From Pseudomonadota bacterium (GTDB lineage: Bacteria > Pseudomonadota > Gammaproteobacteria > Burkholderiales > Burkholderiaceae_C): DNA of 12,781 nt. This document shows, in pieces, positions 1 through 6,105 of this stretch. A model generated the notes under the pieces. That model ran no database searches. It saw only the letters and a program-made list of their open reading frames with translations, and was not told the DNA's origin. Within the stretch, counting starts at the first letter, position 1, and each line of letters starts with the position of its first letter. Position numbers and translations under genes: made by a program. The stretch lies in assembly GCA_023394015.1 (NCBI GenBank), contig JAEXBL010000101.1:1-12781 (forward strand), read 5' to 3'.

Positions 1-1
1 C

Positions 2-241
2 TACAGCATGGCGCGCTACATCGTCGGCGCCATGGCCATGGGCTTTGGCAGCATGCTGGCCGGCGGCTGCGCCGTGGGCGCGGGCATGACCGGCGGCGCC
101 ATCTTCGCCCTCACCGCCTGGCTGACGCTGCTGGGCAGGGGGGCCGGCGCCGGCCTGATGGACCGCGTGCTGGCCGAGCCGGTGCTGACGGCTCGCCCGC
201 CCACGCAGGAGGCGCCGGTGGTGGTGCCCGTCGCACCTTGA
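2..241 (+). CDS. YeeE/YedE-family sulfur transporter, C-terminal fragment
   Basis: The 5' end lies outside the window and the frame is open from base 2 to the TGA at 239-241, leaving about 79 residues. The visible part is a small-residue-rich membrane helix pair. It carries a Gly-Gly-Cys-Ala-Val-Gly-Ala-Gly stretch that resembles the conserved cysteine motif near the C-terminus of YeeE/YedE (TsuA-like) proteins, which take up thiosulfate or related sulfur compounds through conserved cysteines. The last ~20 residues are proline-rich and probably a cytoplasmic or disordered tail. It converges on the cytochrome c4 gene. Its neighbours (sulfide dehydrogenase, ArsR regulator) support a role in sulfur metabolism. 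The family call is fairly sure; the substrate is not known. Confidence 0.72.
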   Translation, partial: YSMARYIVGAMAMGFGSMLAGGCAVGAGMTGGAIFALTAWLTLLGRGAGAGLMDRVLAEPVLTARPPTQEAPVVVPVAP

Positions 242-429
242 CGGCTTCAGCCGTCCATGGCATTCGCGTGCCACCCGCAGCGCATGAGGCACATGACAAA
301 TGACCGCGCTCTGCCGAGCGCATGACCAATGACAAGGCGTATCGGCCCACACGGCACCTTGGTCATTTGTCATGGCGCGAAAGCGCCGGTCATCGAGCGA
401 AGCGAAGTCATGCTTCACTCCGTCAACGC
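242..429. repeat. Convergent spacer with ATGAC-type repeats and two hairpins
   Basis: No gene is visible here. A perfect 14-bp inverted repeat (CATGACAAATGACC at 292-305, its complement at 361-374) brackets a variant copy at 321-335. Two further TCAT-containing units lie at 388-395 and 407-414. Between the units are two compact hairpins: GCGCTC-tgcc-GAGCGC at 306-321 and GGCGC-gaaa-GCGCC at 374-387. Neither is followed by a T run, so they are not classical intrinsic terminators, although they sit between two convergent genes where a bidirectional stop would be useful. The arrangement looks like a dispersed repeat element. Confidence 0.6.
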
Positions 430-1038
430 CTACTTGCCGCTCAGGTATTCCGACACCGCCGCCATTTCCAGCGCCGTCATCTTCTCGACCACGGTGTGCA
501 TCACGGCGTTGTCGTTGTTGCGCTCGCGCTTGTTGAACTGCTTGAGCTGGTTGTCCAGGTAGGCCGCGTGCTGGCCGGCCAGGCGCGGCAGGGCCTGGCT
601 GCCGGCGCCTTCGGGGCCGTGGCAGCTGGCGCAGGACGGCACGCCGCTGAACTTGTTGCCCTGGTGGTAGATGTACTGGCCCACGGCGGCGAGCGGCCCG
701 TCCTTGGCGGCCTCCTTGTGCGGCGGGCGGCTGGCGTAGAACTGGCCGAGCGAGAGCATGTCCTCGGGCGACAGCTCGGTTACCATGTTGGCCATGGCGC
801 TGCTCTTGCGCTTGCCGCTCTTGAAGTTCTCCAACTGCTTGGCGATGTACTCGGCGTTCTGGCCGGCCAGGCGCGGGAACACCTCGCTGGCCGATTCGCC
901 GTCGGCGCCGTGGCACAGGAAGCAGGAGCCGCCGATGATCTTTCGGGCCCGCTCCTCGTCGGCGTGGGCGGGCGCGGCCGCCGCCACCATGCTTGCCGCC
1001 GCCAGGAGCAGGACGCGACCGAAACGCTGTGTGCGCAT
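430..1038 (-). CDS. Diheme cytochrome c4-type protein
   Basis: A 202-residue periplasmic electron carrier. An N-terminal signal peptide (hydrophobic core about residues 8-22, cleavage near Ala-His-Ala about 26) is followed by two homologous class I cytochrome c domains. Each has one haem motif: CFLCH at 39-43 and CASCH at 136-140. Both domains repeat the PRLAGQ...Y...QL..F pattern typical of cytochrome c4, and Met residues around 82-84 and 180 are candidate axial ligands. I chose the ATG at 1038 because GGAG lies 9 nt upstream (1048-1051). The more upstream in-frame ATG/TTG (1066-1071) falls in the T run of a terminator. The gene follows the flavocytochrome genes on the same strand, so it could accept their electrons; that link is inferred. 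Confidence 0.9.
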   Translation of the reverse strand: MRTQRFGRVLLLAAASMVAAAAPAHADEERARKIIGGSCFLCHGADGESASEVFPRLAGQNAEYIAKQLENFKSGKRKSSAMANMVTELSPEDMLSLGQFYASRPPHKEAAKDGPLAAVGQYIYHQGNKFSGVPSCASCHGPEGAGSQALPRLAGQHAAYLDNQLKQFNKRERNNDNAVMHTVVEKMTALEMAAVSEYLSGK

Positions 1039-1069
1039 GACACCAGACTCCGATAAAAAGCTGTTCATC

Positions 1070-1091
1070 AAAAAGGGGCGCCAAGCGCCCC
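1070..1091 (-). terminator. Intrinsic terminator after fccB
   Basis: Read on the minus strand, the perfect 7-bp stem GGGGCGC/GCGCCCC (1075-1091, 3-nt loop) is followed at once by TTTTT (1074-1070). It lies 22 bp beyond the fccB stop codon and only 31 nt before the cytochrome c4 start codon. It should end or attenuate the fcc transcript. Confidence 0.75.
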
Positions 1092-1113
1092 GGTGAGTGG
1101 CCGGCAGCCCCGG

Positions 1114-2391
1114 TCAGGCCAGGGTGTCGGCCCAGATGTTGCGCGCCCAGGCCATGGCGTACTTGCCTTCCAGCTCGCTGGCGGCCATCGACACGCCGCC
1201 CGAGCCCGGCACCGCCAGCATGGTTTTCTTTTCGGCGTCGTAGCGGTGCACGCTGGCCACGTGCACCACGTCGGTGTCGCTGACGAAGCTGTAGCAGGTG
1301 TTGTTGTAGATCGGCAGCGCGTTCGGCGCGCGGCCCGACAGCAGGGCCACGATGGCGGCGGCCACCACCTTGCCGTGCTGGTTGGCCATGTGGCCCGACT
1401 TGGGCATGCCGGGGGCGACCTGCAGCGCGTCGCCCAGGATGTGGACGTTTTGGGCGGCCTTGGATTCCATGGTCAGCCAGTCCACCTCGCACCAGCGCCT
1501 GTTGGCGGTGGTCAGGCCGGCGTGGTGGGCGATGTCGCCGGCGCGCTGCGGGGGCACCACGTTCAGCACCTGGGCCTTGATGTCGTCGTTGAACTCGAAC
1601 TTGAGCGTGCCGGTGGCGGCATCGACGTCGGTCAGGTTGTGCTTGGGCCGGTAGTCGATGATGCCCTTGTAGCGGTCGGCCCAGGCCTTCTTGAACAGCG
1701 CGCCCTTGGAGGTCACGTCGTCGTTGGCGTCAAGCACCAGCACCTTGGACTTGGGCTTGGTCTTGCTGAAGTAATGCGCCACCTGGCAGACCCGCTCGTA
1801 GGGGCCGGGCGGGCAGCGGTAGGGCGCCAGCGGGATGGCCAGCGCATACACGCCGCCGTCGGGCATGGCCTCGAGCTGCTTGCGCAGCGCCGCGGTCTGC
1901 GGGCCGGCCTTCCAGGCGTGCAGCACCTTGTCCTGCGCGCCGGGCTTTTTCAGGCCGGGCAGCGCGTCCCACATGAACTCGATGCCGGGCGAGAGCACCA
2001 GGCGGTCGTAGCTGAGGGTGTCGCCGCCGGCCAGGCGCACCTGGCGCTTGTCGACGTCGATGGCGGTGGCGCGGTCCTTGACGATCTTCACGCCATGGCG
2101 CTTGGCCAGGTTGTCGTAGGGCGTGGTGATGTCGGCCATCTGCTTGCTGCCGCCCAGCACCAGGTTGGAGATCGGGCACGAGACGAAGGCATCGCCCGGC
2201 TCGACCAGCGTGACGGCGACGCGGCCGTTGGACCACATGCGGATGTACTTGGCGGCAGTAGCGCCGCCGTAGCCGCCGCCGACCACCACCACGTGGCCGC
2301 CGGCGCCACCACCGCCGGTAGCGGCGCAGCCGGCCGCCAGGCCGAGCACGGATGCGGCCGAGCCGGCCTGGATGAATTGACGACGATCCAT
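1114..2391 (-). CDS. fccB: Flavocytochrome c sulfide dehydrogenase, FAD subunit
   Basis: A 425-residue FccB/SoxF-type flavoprotein that oxidises sulfide to sulfur in the periplasm and passes electrons to a haem partner. The start ATG at 2391 has a strong AGGAGG (2398-2403) 6 nt upstream that overlaps the end of the preceding cytochrome gene. The N-terminus MDRRQF is a twin-arginine signal. Next come the FAD-binding GGGYGG loop (38-43), SCPISNLVLGG (71-81), the family stretch YRCPPGPYERVC (191-202) and the second FAD motif HILGDA (317-322). Cys193 and Cys301 match in context the pair that forms the redox-active disulfide in FCSD. Length is normal for the family. Cys22 in LAAGC might be a weak lipobox. 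An N-terminally extended frame starting at 2673 only runs antiparallel-free through the cytochrome gene in another frame and is not real. Confidence 0.92.
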   Translation of the reverse strand: MDRRQFIQAGSAASVLGLAAGCAATGGGGAGGHVVVVGGGYGGATAAKYIRMWSNGRVAVTLVEPGDAFVSCPISNLVLGGSKQMADITTPYDNLAKRHGVKIVKDRATAIDVDKRQVRLAGGDTLSYDRLVLSPGIEFMWDALPGLKKPGAQDKVLHAWKAGPQTAALRKQLEAMPDGGVYALAIPLAPYRCPPGPYERVCQVAHYFSKTKPKSKVLVLDANDDVTSKGALFKKAWADRYKGIIDYRPKHNLTDVDAATGTLKFEFNDDIKAQVLNVVPPQRAGDIAHHAGLTTANRRWCEVDWLTMESKAAQNVHILGDALQVAPGMPKSGHMANQHGKVVAAAIVALLSGRAPNALPIYNNTCYSFVSDTDVVHVASVHRYDAEKKTMLAVPGSGGVSMAASELEGKYAMAWARNIWADTLA

Positions 2392-2402
2392 GACAGGCCT
2401 CC

Positions 2403-2714
2403 TCATTTCTTCTGCGCCGCGAACCACGCGGAGATGGCGGCCAGCTGCTCGTCGGTGTAGCCCTTGGCCAGCTGGTGCATCAGGGTGGCGGGCTTGGCCC
2501 CGCTCTTGAAGTCCATCAGCTTCTTCAGCATCTCGTCCTTGTTGGCGCCGGCCAGCGGCTCGTTGCCCTGCTCCGCATGGCCGTTGGTGCCGTGGCAGGC
2601 GGCGCAGGCGGCAGCCCAGCTGCGCACCTGCAAGGGATCGACCTGGGCCTGGGCAACGCCGGCCGACAGGCACAGCGCGGCGGCGGCAAGCCCCGACAAC
2701 ACGGCAGGTTTCAT
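2403..2714 (-). CDS. fccA: Monoheme cytochrome c, partner of the flavoprotein
   Basis: A 103-residue class I cytochrome c. A signal peptide (hydrophobic residues 5-20, cleavage after Ala-Gln-Ala at about 23) leads to one haem site, CAACH at 37-41. Met79 in the LMHQL stretch is the likely sixth ligand and is followed by the usual C-terminal helix. The ATG at 2714 has GAGGAG 7 nt upstream (2722-2727); upstream in-frame starts lack a comparable site. Its stop overlaps the fccB ribosome-binding site, so the two are translated from one message. Size and position fit the small haem subunit (FccA/SoxE-like) of flavocytochrome c, which is monoheme in green sulfur bacteria and diheme in Allochromatium. 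The partnership is inferred from the adjacency. Confidence 0.85.
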   Translation of the reverse strand: MKPAVLSGLAAAALCLSAGVAQAQVDPLQVRSWAAACAACHGTNGHAEQGNEPLAGANKDEMLKKLMDFKSGAKPATLMHQLAKGYTDEQLAAISAWFAAQKK

Positions 2715-2863
2715 GGGTGCACTCCTCGTGGGCATGGGGTGGGTGGATACGGGCGGCGTCAAGAATTCACCGCTGCTTATATGTGCTTGTGCTGGTCGAT
2801 GATAGGACGCCGCCCCACGGCACCACCTCGGGAATTACCCCAGCGCAGCGGGCGCGGCCGGCG
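2715..2863 (-). promoter_or_regulatory. Likely fcc promoter and operator region
   Basis: This 149-bp gap between the regulator and fccA has the only AT-rich patch nearby. On the minus strand TATAAG (2781-2776) is a candidate -10, but no good -35 precedes it, so an activator or relief from a repressor may be needed. An imperfect palindrome GCTTATATGTGC (2775-2786; 8 of 12 positions symmetric) covers that -10. A perfect 10-bp inverted repeat, GGGCGGCGTC at 2751-2760 and GACGCCGCCC at 2806-2815, brackets the patch at roughly +10 and -40. Either element could be an operator for the ArsR protein encoded just upstream; assignment is tentative. Confidence 0.45.
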
Positions 2864-3208
2864 TCAGTGCGACGCCTCGCCGGTCTCGATGGCGATCTGC
2901 GTGCACACCGCGCGGCACAGGGTGACCACGCGCTCGTTGATGATGCGGTAGTAGATCTGCACGCCCTCGCGGCGGCGCCCCAGCACGCCGGCCTTGTACA
3001 AGGTGTTCAGGTGCTGGCTCATGTTGGGCTGGGTGGTGGCGATCTCGGCCAGCAGCTCGCCCACGTTCTTCTCGCCGTTGCACAGCGCGCTGATGATCTT
3101 CAGCCGCATCGGCGCCGACATGAGGCGGAACACCTCGGCGGCCAGCTCGAAGACTTCGTCGGATTCGAGTGCATCGTCGGTCATCGGGGGCACAGCTTGT
3201 TTCAGCAT
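2864..3208 (-). CDS. ArsR-family winged-helix regulator with three cysteines
   Basis: A 114-residue small repressor-type protein (106 residues if translation starts at the ATG at 3184; neither start has a clear ribosome-binding site). The core is MSAPMRLKIISAL, then VGELL, then the recognition helix region TTQPNMSQHLNTL, then the wing with VQIYYR, as in ArsR/SmtB proteins. The ELCVC metal site of arsenic sensors is absent. The cysteines are Cys43 in helix 2 and Cys98 and Cys102 in the last helix. BigR and SqrR, the sulfide/persulfide sensors, also pair one cysteine in helix 2 with one in helix 5, though offset by about one helical turn from these. Lying directly before the fcc genes, it probably controls them. 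It begins 25 bp after the iron permease stop on the same strand with no terminator between, so co-transcription is possible. Confidence 0.85.
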   Translation of the reverse strand: MLKQAVPPMTDDALESDEVFELAAEVFRLMSAPMRLKIISALCNGEKNVGELLAEIATTQPNMSQHLNTLYKAGVLGRRREGVQIYYRIINERVVTLCRAVCTQIAIETGEASH

Positions 3209-3233
3209 GGGAGGCGGTTTGGACTGCCGGGGA

Positions 3234-4865
3234 CTATAGCAACTCGGCATCCACCGTCCGCTGCTCGGAGCGCAGGGTGCGGCTGAGCAGCATCACCGGC
3301 ACCAGGCCCACCAGCACCAGCGCCAGCGAGGGCAGCGCGGCCTCGCCCAGGCGCTCGTCGCGTGCCAGCTGATTGGCCACCACGGCCAGCGTATCGGTGT
3401 TGAACGGCCGCAGCACGATGGTGGCGGGCAGCTCCTTCATCACGTCGACGAACACCAGCAGCGCCGCCGCGAAGCCGGCGCGGCGCAGCAGCGGCCAGTG
3501 CACGCGCGCGGCCAGCTCGGCGCCGCTGGCGCCCAGCATGCGGGCCGATTCGTCCAGGCTGCGCGGCACCCTGGAGTAGCCGCTTTGCATGGATTGCAAC
3601 GCCACCGAGACAAAGCGCACCAGGTACGCCCACACCAGCCCCCACACGGTGACGGTGAGCAGCGCGCCGACGCCGCTTTGCGGCCAGCGCGCCTGCAGCC
3701 AGCCCACCGGCAGCAGCAGGCCGACCACGATCACCGCGCCCGGCACGGCGTAGCCGAGTGAGATGACCTGCACCGCCCAGCGCCGCAGCAGCGTGGGCGC
3801 GCGGCGCAGGCTGTAGGCCAGGAACCAGGCCGCCAGCACCGCCAGCACCGCCGTCATGCCCCCTAAGCGCACGCTGTTCCAAGTCCAGAGCAGGAAGCGG
3901 TCCCAGGGCAGCACCGACCAGTCGGCCGACAGCGGCCGCAGCATGAAGCCCACGGGCAGCACGAAGCCCATCAGCACCGGCAGCAGGCACAGCACCCAGG
4001 CGACGAGGCCGCGCACGCCGTGCAGCGCGATCGGCCGCGCCTCGCTGCTGCTGGCGCGCGCCGTGGCGCTGCCGGCAAAGCGCAGGCGCCGCTGGGCGCG
4101 CTGCTCCAGCCACAGCAGCAACATCACCAGCACCAGCAGCACGGTGGCCAGTTGCGCGGCGGCAATGCGGTTGTCCATCGACAGCCAGGCCTTGTAGATG
4201 CCGGCGGTGAAGGTCTGGATGCCGAAGTACACCGACACGCCGTAGTCGGCCAGCACCTCCATCAGCGCCAGCGCCGTGCCCGCCGCCACCGCCGGGCGCG
4301 CCATGGGCAGGGCCACCTCGCGCAGGCGGCGGCGCAGCGGCGCGCCCAGCAGGCGCGCGGCCTCCATCAACTGCGGCGCGCGCTCGGCCAGCGCGGTGCG
4401 CGCCAGCAGGTACACATACGGATAGAGCGAGAACGAGAACACCCAGGCCGCGCCCCACACGCTGCGCACCTCGGGCAGCAAGCGCCCTTCCAGGCCGAAG
4501 GTGGCGCGCAGCCAGGTCTGCAAGGGGCCGGAGAACTGCAGGAAGTCGGTGTACGCATACGCCGTGACGTAGGCCGGCATGGCCAGCGGCAACAGCAGCA
4601 GCCATTCGAAGGCGCGCCGGCCGCGAAAGTCGAACACCGTCACCAGCACCGCCGCCGGCACGCCCATGGCCACCACGCCGATGCCCACCATGACGATGAG
4701 CTGCAGCGTCACCCACAGGTACTCGGGCAGCACGGTGGCCGCCATCTCGCGCAGGATGTCGGCCGTCAGCGCATCCCACTGCGTCCACGAACCGACCACG
4801 GCCAGCACCGGCAGGGCCAGCACCAAGGCCACCAGCAAAAGTATCAGCGTGGGGAGAGCGCGCAA
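3234..4865 (-). CDS. fbpB: Iron(III) ABC transporter permease (FbpB/AfuB type)
   Basis: A 543-residue inner-membrane protein made of two fused permease domains, the usual form for bacterial ferric-iron importers. Each half has about six hydrophobic segments and an EAA-type coupling loop: MEAARLLGA about 167-175 and LDESARMLGA about 437-446. The halves are joined by a basic linker near 255-275. The frame has a stop codon 4 codons before residue 1 and no ATG until Met41, inside the first periplasmic region, so the TTG at 4865 is the best start; no clear ribosome-binding site precedes it. It is divergent from the ATPase gene and shares a Fur-box-like region with it. No substrate-binding protein gene lies nearby in the window. 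The iron substrate is inferred from family and partner ATPase. Confidence 0.87.
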   Translation of the reverse strand: MRALPTLILLLVALVLALPVLAVVGSWTQWDALTADILREMAATVLPEYLWVTLQLIVMVGIGVVAMGVPAAVLVTVFDFRGRRAFEWLLLLPLAMPAYVTAYAYTDFLQFSGPLQTWLRATFGLEGRLLPEVRSVWGAAWVFSFSLYPYVYLLARTALAERAPQLMEAARLLGAPLRRRLREVALPMARPAVAAGTALALMEVLADYGVSVYFGIQTFTAGIYKAWLSMDNRIAAAQLATVLLVLVMLLLWLEQRAQRRLRFAGSATARASSSEARPIALHGVRGLVAWVLCLLPVLMGFVLPVGFMLRPLSADWSVLPWDRFLLWTWNSVRLGGMTAVLAVLAAWFLAYSLRRAPTLLRRWAVQVISLGYAVPGAVIVVGLLLPVGWLQARWPQSGVGALLTVTVWGLVWAYLVRFVSVALQSMQSGYSRVPRSLDESARMLGASGAELAARVHWPLLRRAGFAAALLVFVDVMKELPATIVLRPFNTDTLAVVANQLARDERLGEAALPSLALVLVGLVPVMLLSRTLRSEQRTVDAELL

Positions 4866-4877
4866 GACGAAGGTTCG

Positions 4878-4940
4878 CTATGGATTTGAAAGCTGCTTGC
4901 GCAGAACAAGCCGCGCCATCCGCCATTTTCCTCTTGAAAT
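4878..4940 (+). repeat. Intergenic repeat, copy A (degenerate)
   Basis: CTAT, 9 nt, AGCTGC (4891-4896), 38 nt, TGAAA (4935-4939). The same blocks with exactly the same spacing occur at 10865-10926, and a related copy lies on the minus strand at 8194-8255. I recognise this from memory as a family common between genes in Comamonadaceae. It fills most of the divergent fbpB/fbpC spacer on the fbpB side and may hold or displace the fbpB promoter. Confidence 0.6.
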
Positions 4941-4956
4941 CTGACCTTGACGCGGC

Positions 4957-4977
4957 AAATGAGAATTGTACGCATCT
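4957..4977. promoter_or_regulatory. Fur-box-like operator
   Basis: AAATGAGAATTGTACGCATCT resembles the Fur consensus GATAATGATAATCATTATC: the left half-site AATGAGAAT is strong and the right half is weaker. It sits in the divergent spacer directly before the ATPase gene and next to a TAGAAT -10-like hexamer (4977-4982). Under iron-replete conditions Fur would block this promoter. The site fits the iron-transport role of both flanking genes. Confidence 0.6.
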
Positions 4978-4982
4978 AGAAT
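4977..4982 (+). promoter_or_regulatory. Candidate -10 hexamer of fbpC
   Basis: TAGAAT matches TATAAT at 5 of 6 positions and ends 7 nt before the ATG at 4990, which would put the transcript start at or next to the start codon. TTGACG at 4947-4952 is too far upstream (24 nt) to be its partner; no better -35 is visible. No Shine-Dalgarno sequence precedes the ATG. Confidence 0.4.
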
Positions 4983-4989
4983 CCGTCCC

Positions 4990-6060
4990 ATGTTCCTCAA
5001 GATCGATCAGGTGGCCGTGCGCTACCCCGGCCAGGACCGCCCCGCGGTGCTGGACGCCAGCCTGGGCCTGCGGGCCGGCGACATCGGCGTGCTGATCGGC
5101 CCCTCGGGCTGCGGCAAGACCACGCTGCTGCGCGCCGTGGCCGGGCTGGAGCGCGTCAGCGGCGGCGAAATCCGCCTGGGCGACGAGCTGGTCAGCAGCG
5201 CCCACCGGCACGTGCCGCCCGAGGCGCGGCGCATCGGCATGGTGTTCCAGGACTACGCGCTGTTCCCGCACCTGGACGTGGGCCGCAACGTGGCCTTCGG
5301 CCTCAAACACCTGGGCGCCGCCGAGCGCGAGCGGCGCGTGGCCGAGGTGCTGGCCCTGGTCGACCTGGCGGGCAGCCAGCGGCGCTACCCGCACGAGCTG
5401 TCGGGCGGCCAGCAGCAGCGCGTGGCGCTGGCGCGCGCCATGGCGCCCAGTCCGCGCCTGCTGCTGCTGGACGAGCCGTTTTCCAACCTCGACGTCGATC
5501 TGCGCGAGCGCCTGGCGCACGAGTTGCGCGGCATCCTGAAAAGCGCCGGCGCCACCGCCCTGTTCGTCACCCACGACCAACTGGAGGCGTTCGCCATCGG
5601 CGACCAGATCGGCGTCATGCACGACGGCCACCTGCACCAGTGGGACGATGCCTACACGCTGTACCACCGCCCGGCCACGCGCTTCGTGGCCGACTTCATC
5701 GGCCACGGCGTGTTCGTGCCGGCGCGCATCGTCGCCACCGAGCACGGCGCCCAGGTCGACACGCCGCTGGGCCCGCTGAAGAACCTGACCGACTGCCCGC
5801 TGCCCGGCGCCTACCCGCGCAACGAATGCGATATGCTGCTGCGCGCCGACGACATCGTGCACGACGACGACGCCCCGGTGAAGGCGCAGATCGTGCGCAA
5901 GGCCTTCCGCGGCTCGGAGTTTCTCTACACCCTGCGCCTGGCCAGCGGCGAGATCGTGATGGCCCACGTGCCCAGCCACCACAACCACAAGGTCGGCGAG
6001 CACATCGGCATCCGCCCCGCCGTGGACCATGTGGTGACGTTTGCGGCCCAGGCGCATTGA
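4990..6060 (+). CDS. fbpC: Iron(III) ABC transporter ATPase (FbpC type)
   Basis: A 356-residue cytoplasmic ATPase that powers ferric-iron import. All ABC motifs are intact: Walker A GPSGCGKTT (37-45), Q-loop VFQDYALFPHL (85-95), signature LSGGQQQR (137-144), Walker B LLLLDEP (157-163) with Glu162, and the switch His195. After about residue 240 comes a C-terminal OB-fold/TOBE-like regulatory domain with LLRADDIV and GSEFLY, as in FbpC rather than in sugar or polyamine ATPases. I chose the ATG at 4990; an earlier in-frame TTG at 4966 lies inside the Fur-like site. The gene is divergent from the permease and converges on plsC with a 45-bp gap that shows no terminator. Confidence 0.9.
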   Translation: MFLKIDQVAVRYPGQDRPAVLDASLGLRAGDIGVLIGPSGCGKTTLLRAVAGLERVSGGEIRLGDELVSSAHRHVPPEARRIGMVFQDYALFPHLDVGRNVAFGLKHLGAAERERRVAEVLALVDLAGSQRRYPHELSGGQQQRVALARAMAPSPRLLLLDEPFSNLDVDLRERLAHELRGILKSAGATALFVTHDQLEAFAIGDQIGVMHDGHLHQWDDAYTLYHRPATRFVADFIGHGVFVPARIVATEHGAQVDTPLGPLKNLTDCPLPGAYPRNECDMLLRADDIVHDDDAPVKAQIVRKAFRGSEFLYTLRLASGEIVMAHVPSHHNHKVGEHIGIRPAVDHVVTFAAQAH

Positions 6061-6105
6061 GCGCCGGTGCCTTCCAGGCTGGCCGGGCGGCGGCGCGCCG
6101 GATGC

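Noticed and set aside
292..414. CRISPR-like array in the ATGAC repeat cluster
   Set aside because: Units are short, irregularly spaced and on both strands, with no uniform repeats or spacers and no cas genes.
1093..2460. 455-codon plus-strand frame opposite fccB
   Set aside because: Low-complexity Val/His/Gly/Ala-rich translation opposite a clear flavoprotein gene; a GC-driven shadow.
2757..2762. TTGACG on the minus strand as a -35 for fccA
   Set aside because: No acceptable -10 lies 16-18 nt downstream, and the hexamer overlaps the GC-rich inverted-repeat arm.
4947..4952. TTGACG as the -35 of fbpC
   Set aside because: It is 24 nt from TAGAAT, and at 16-18 nt the sequence (TACGCA and neighbours) is a poor -10.
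3202..6057. 951-codon open frame on the minus strand across permease and ATPase
   Set aside because: It is antisense to the fully motif-bearing ATPase and out of frame with the permease. Its composition (Ala, Gly, Arg, His-rich) is typical of GC-rich shadow frames.
6061..6105. Terminator between the convergent fbpC and plsC genes
   Set aside because: GC-rich with possible short pairings but no T run in either direction.
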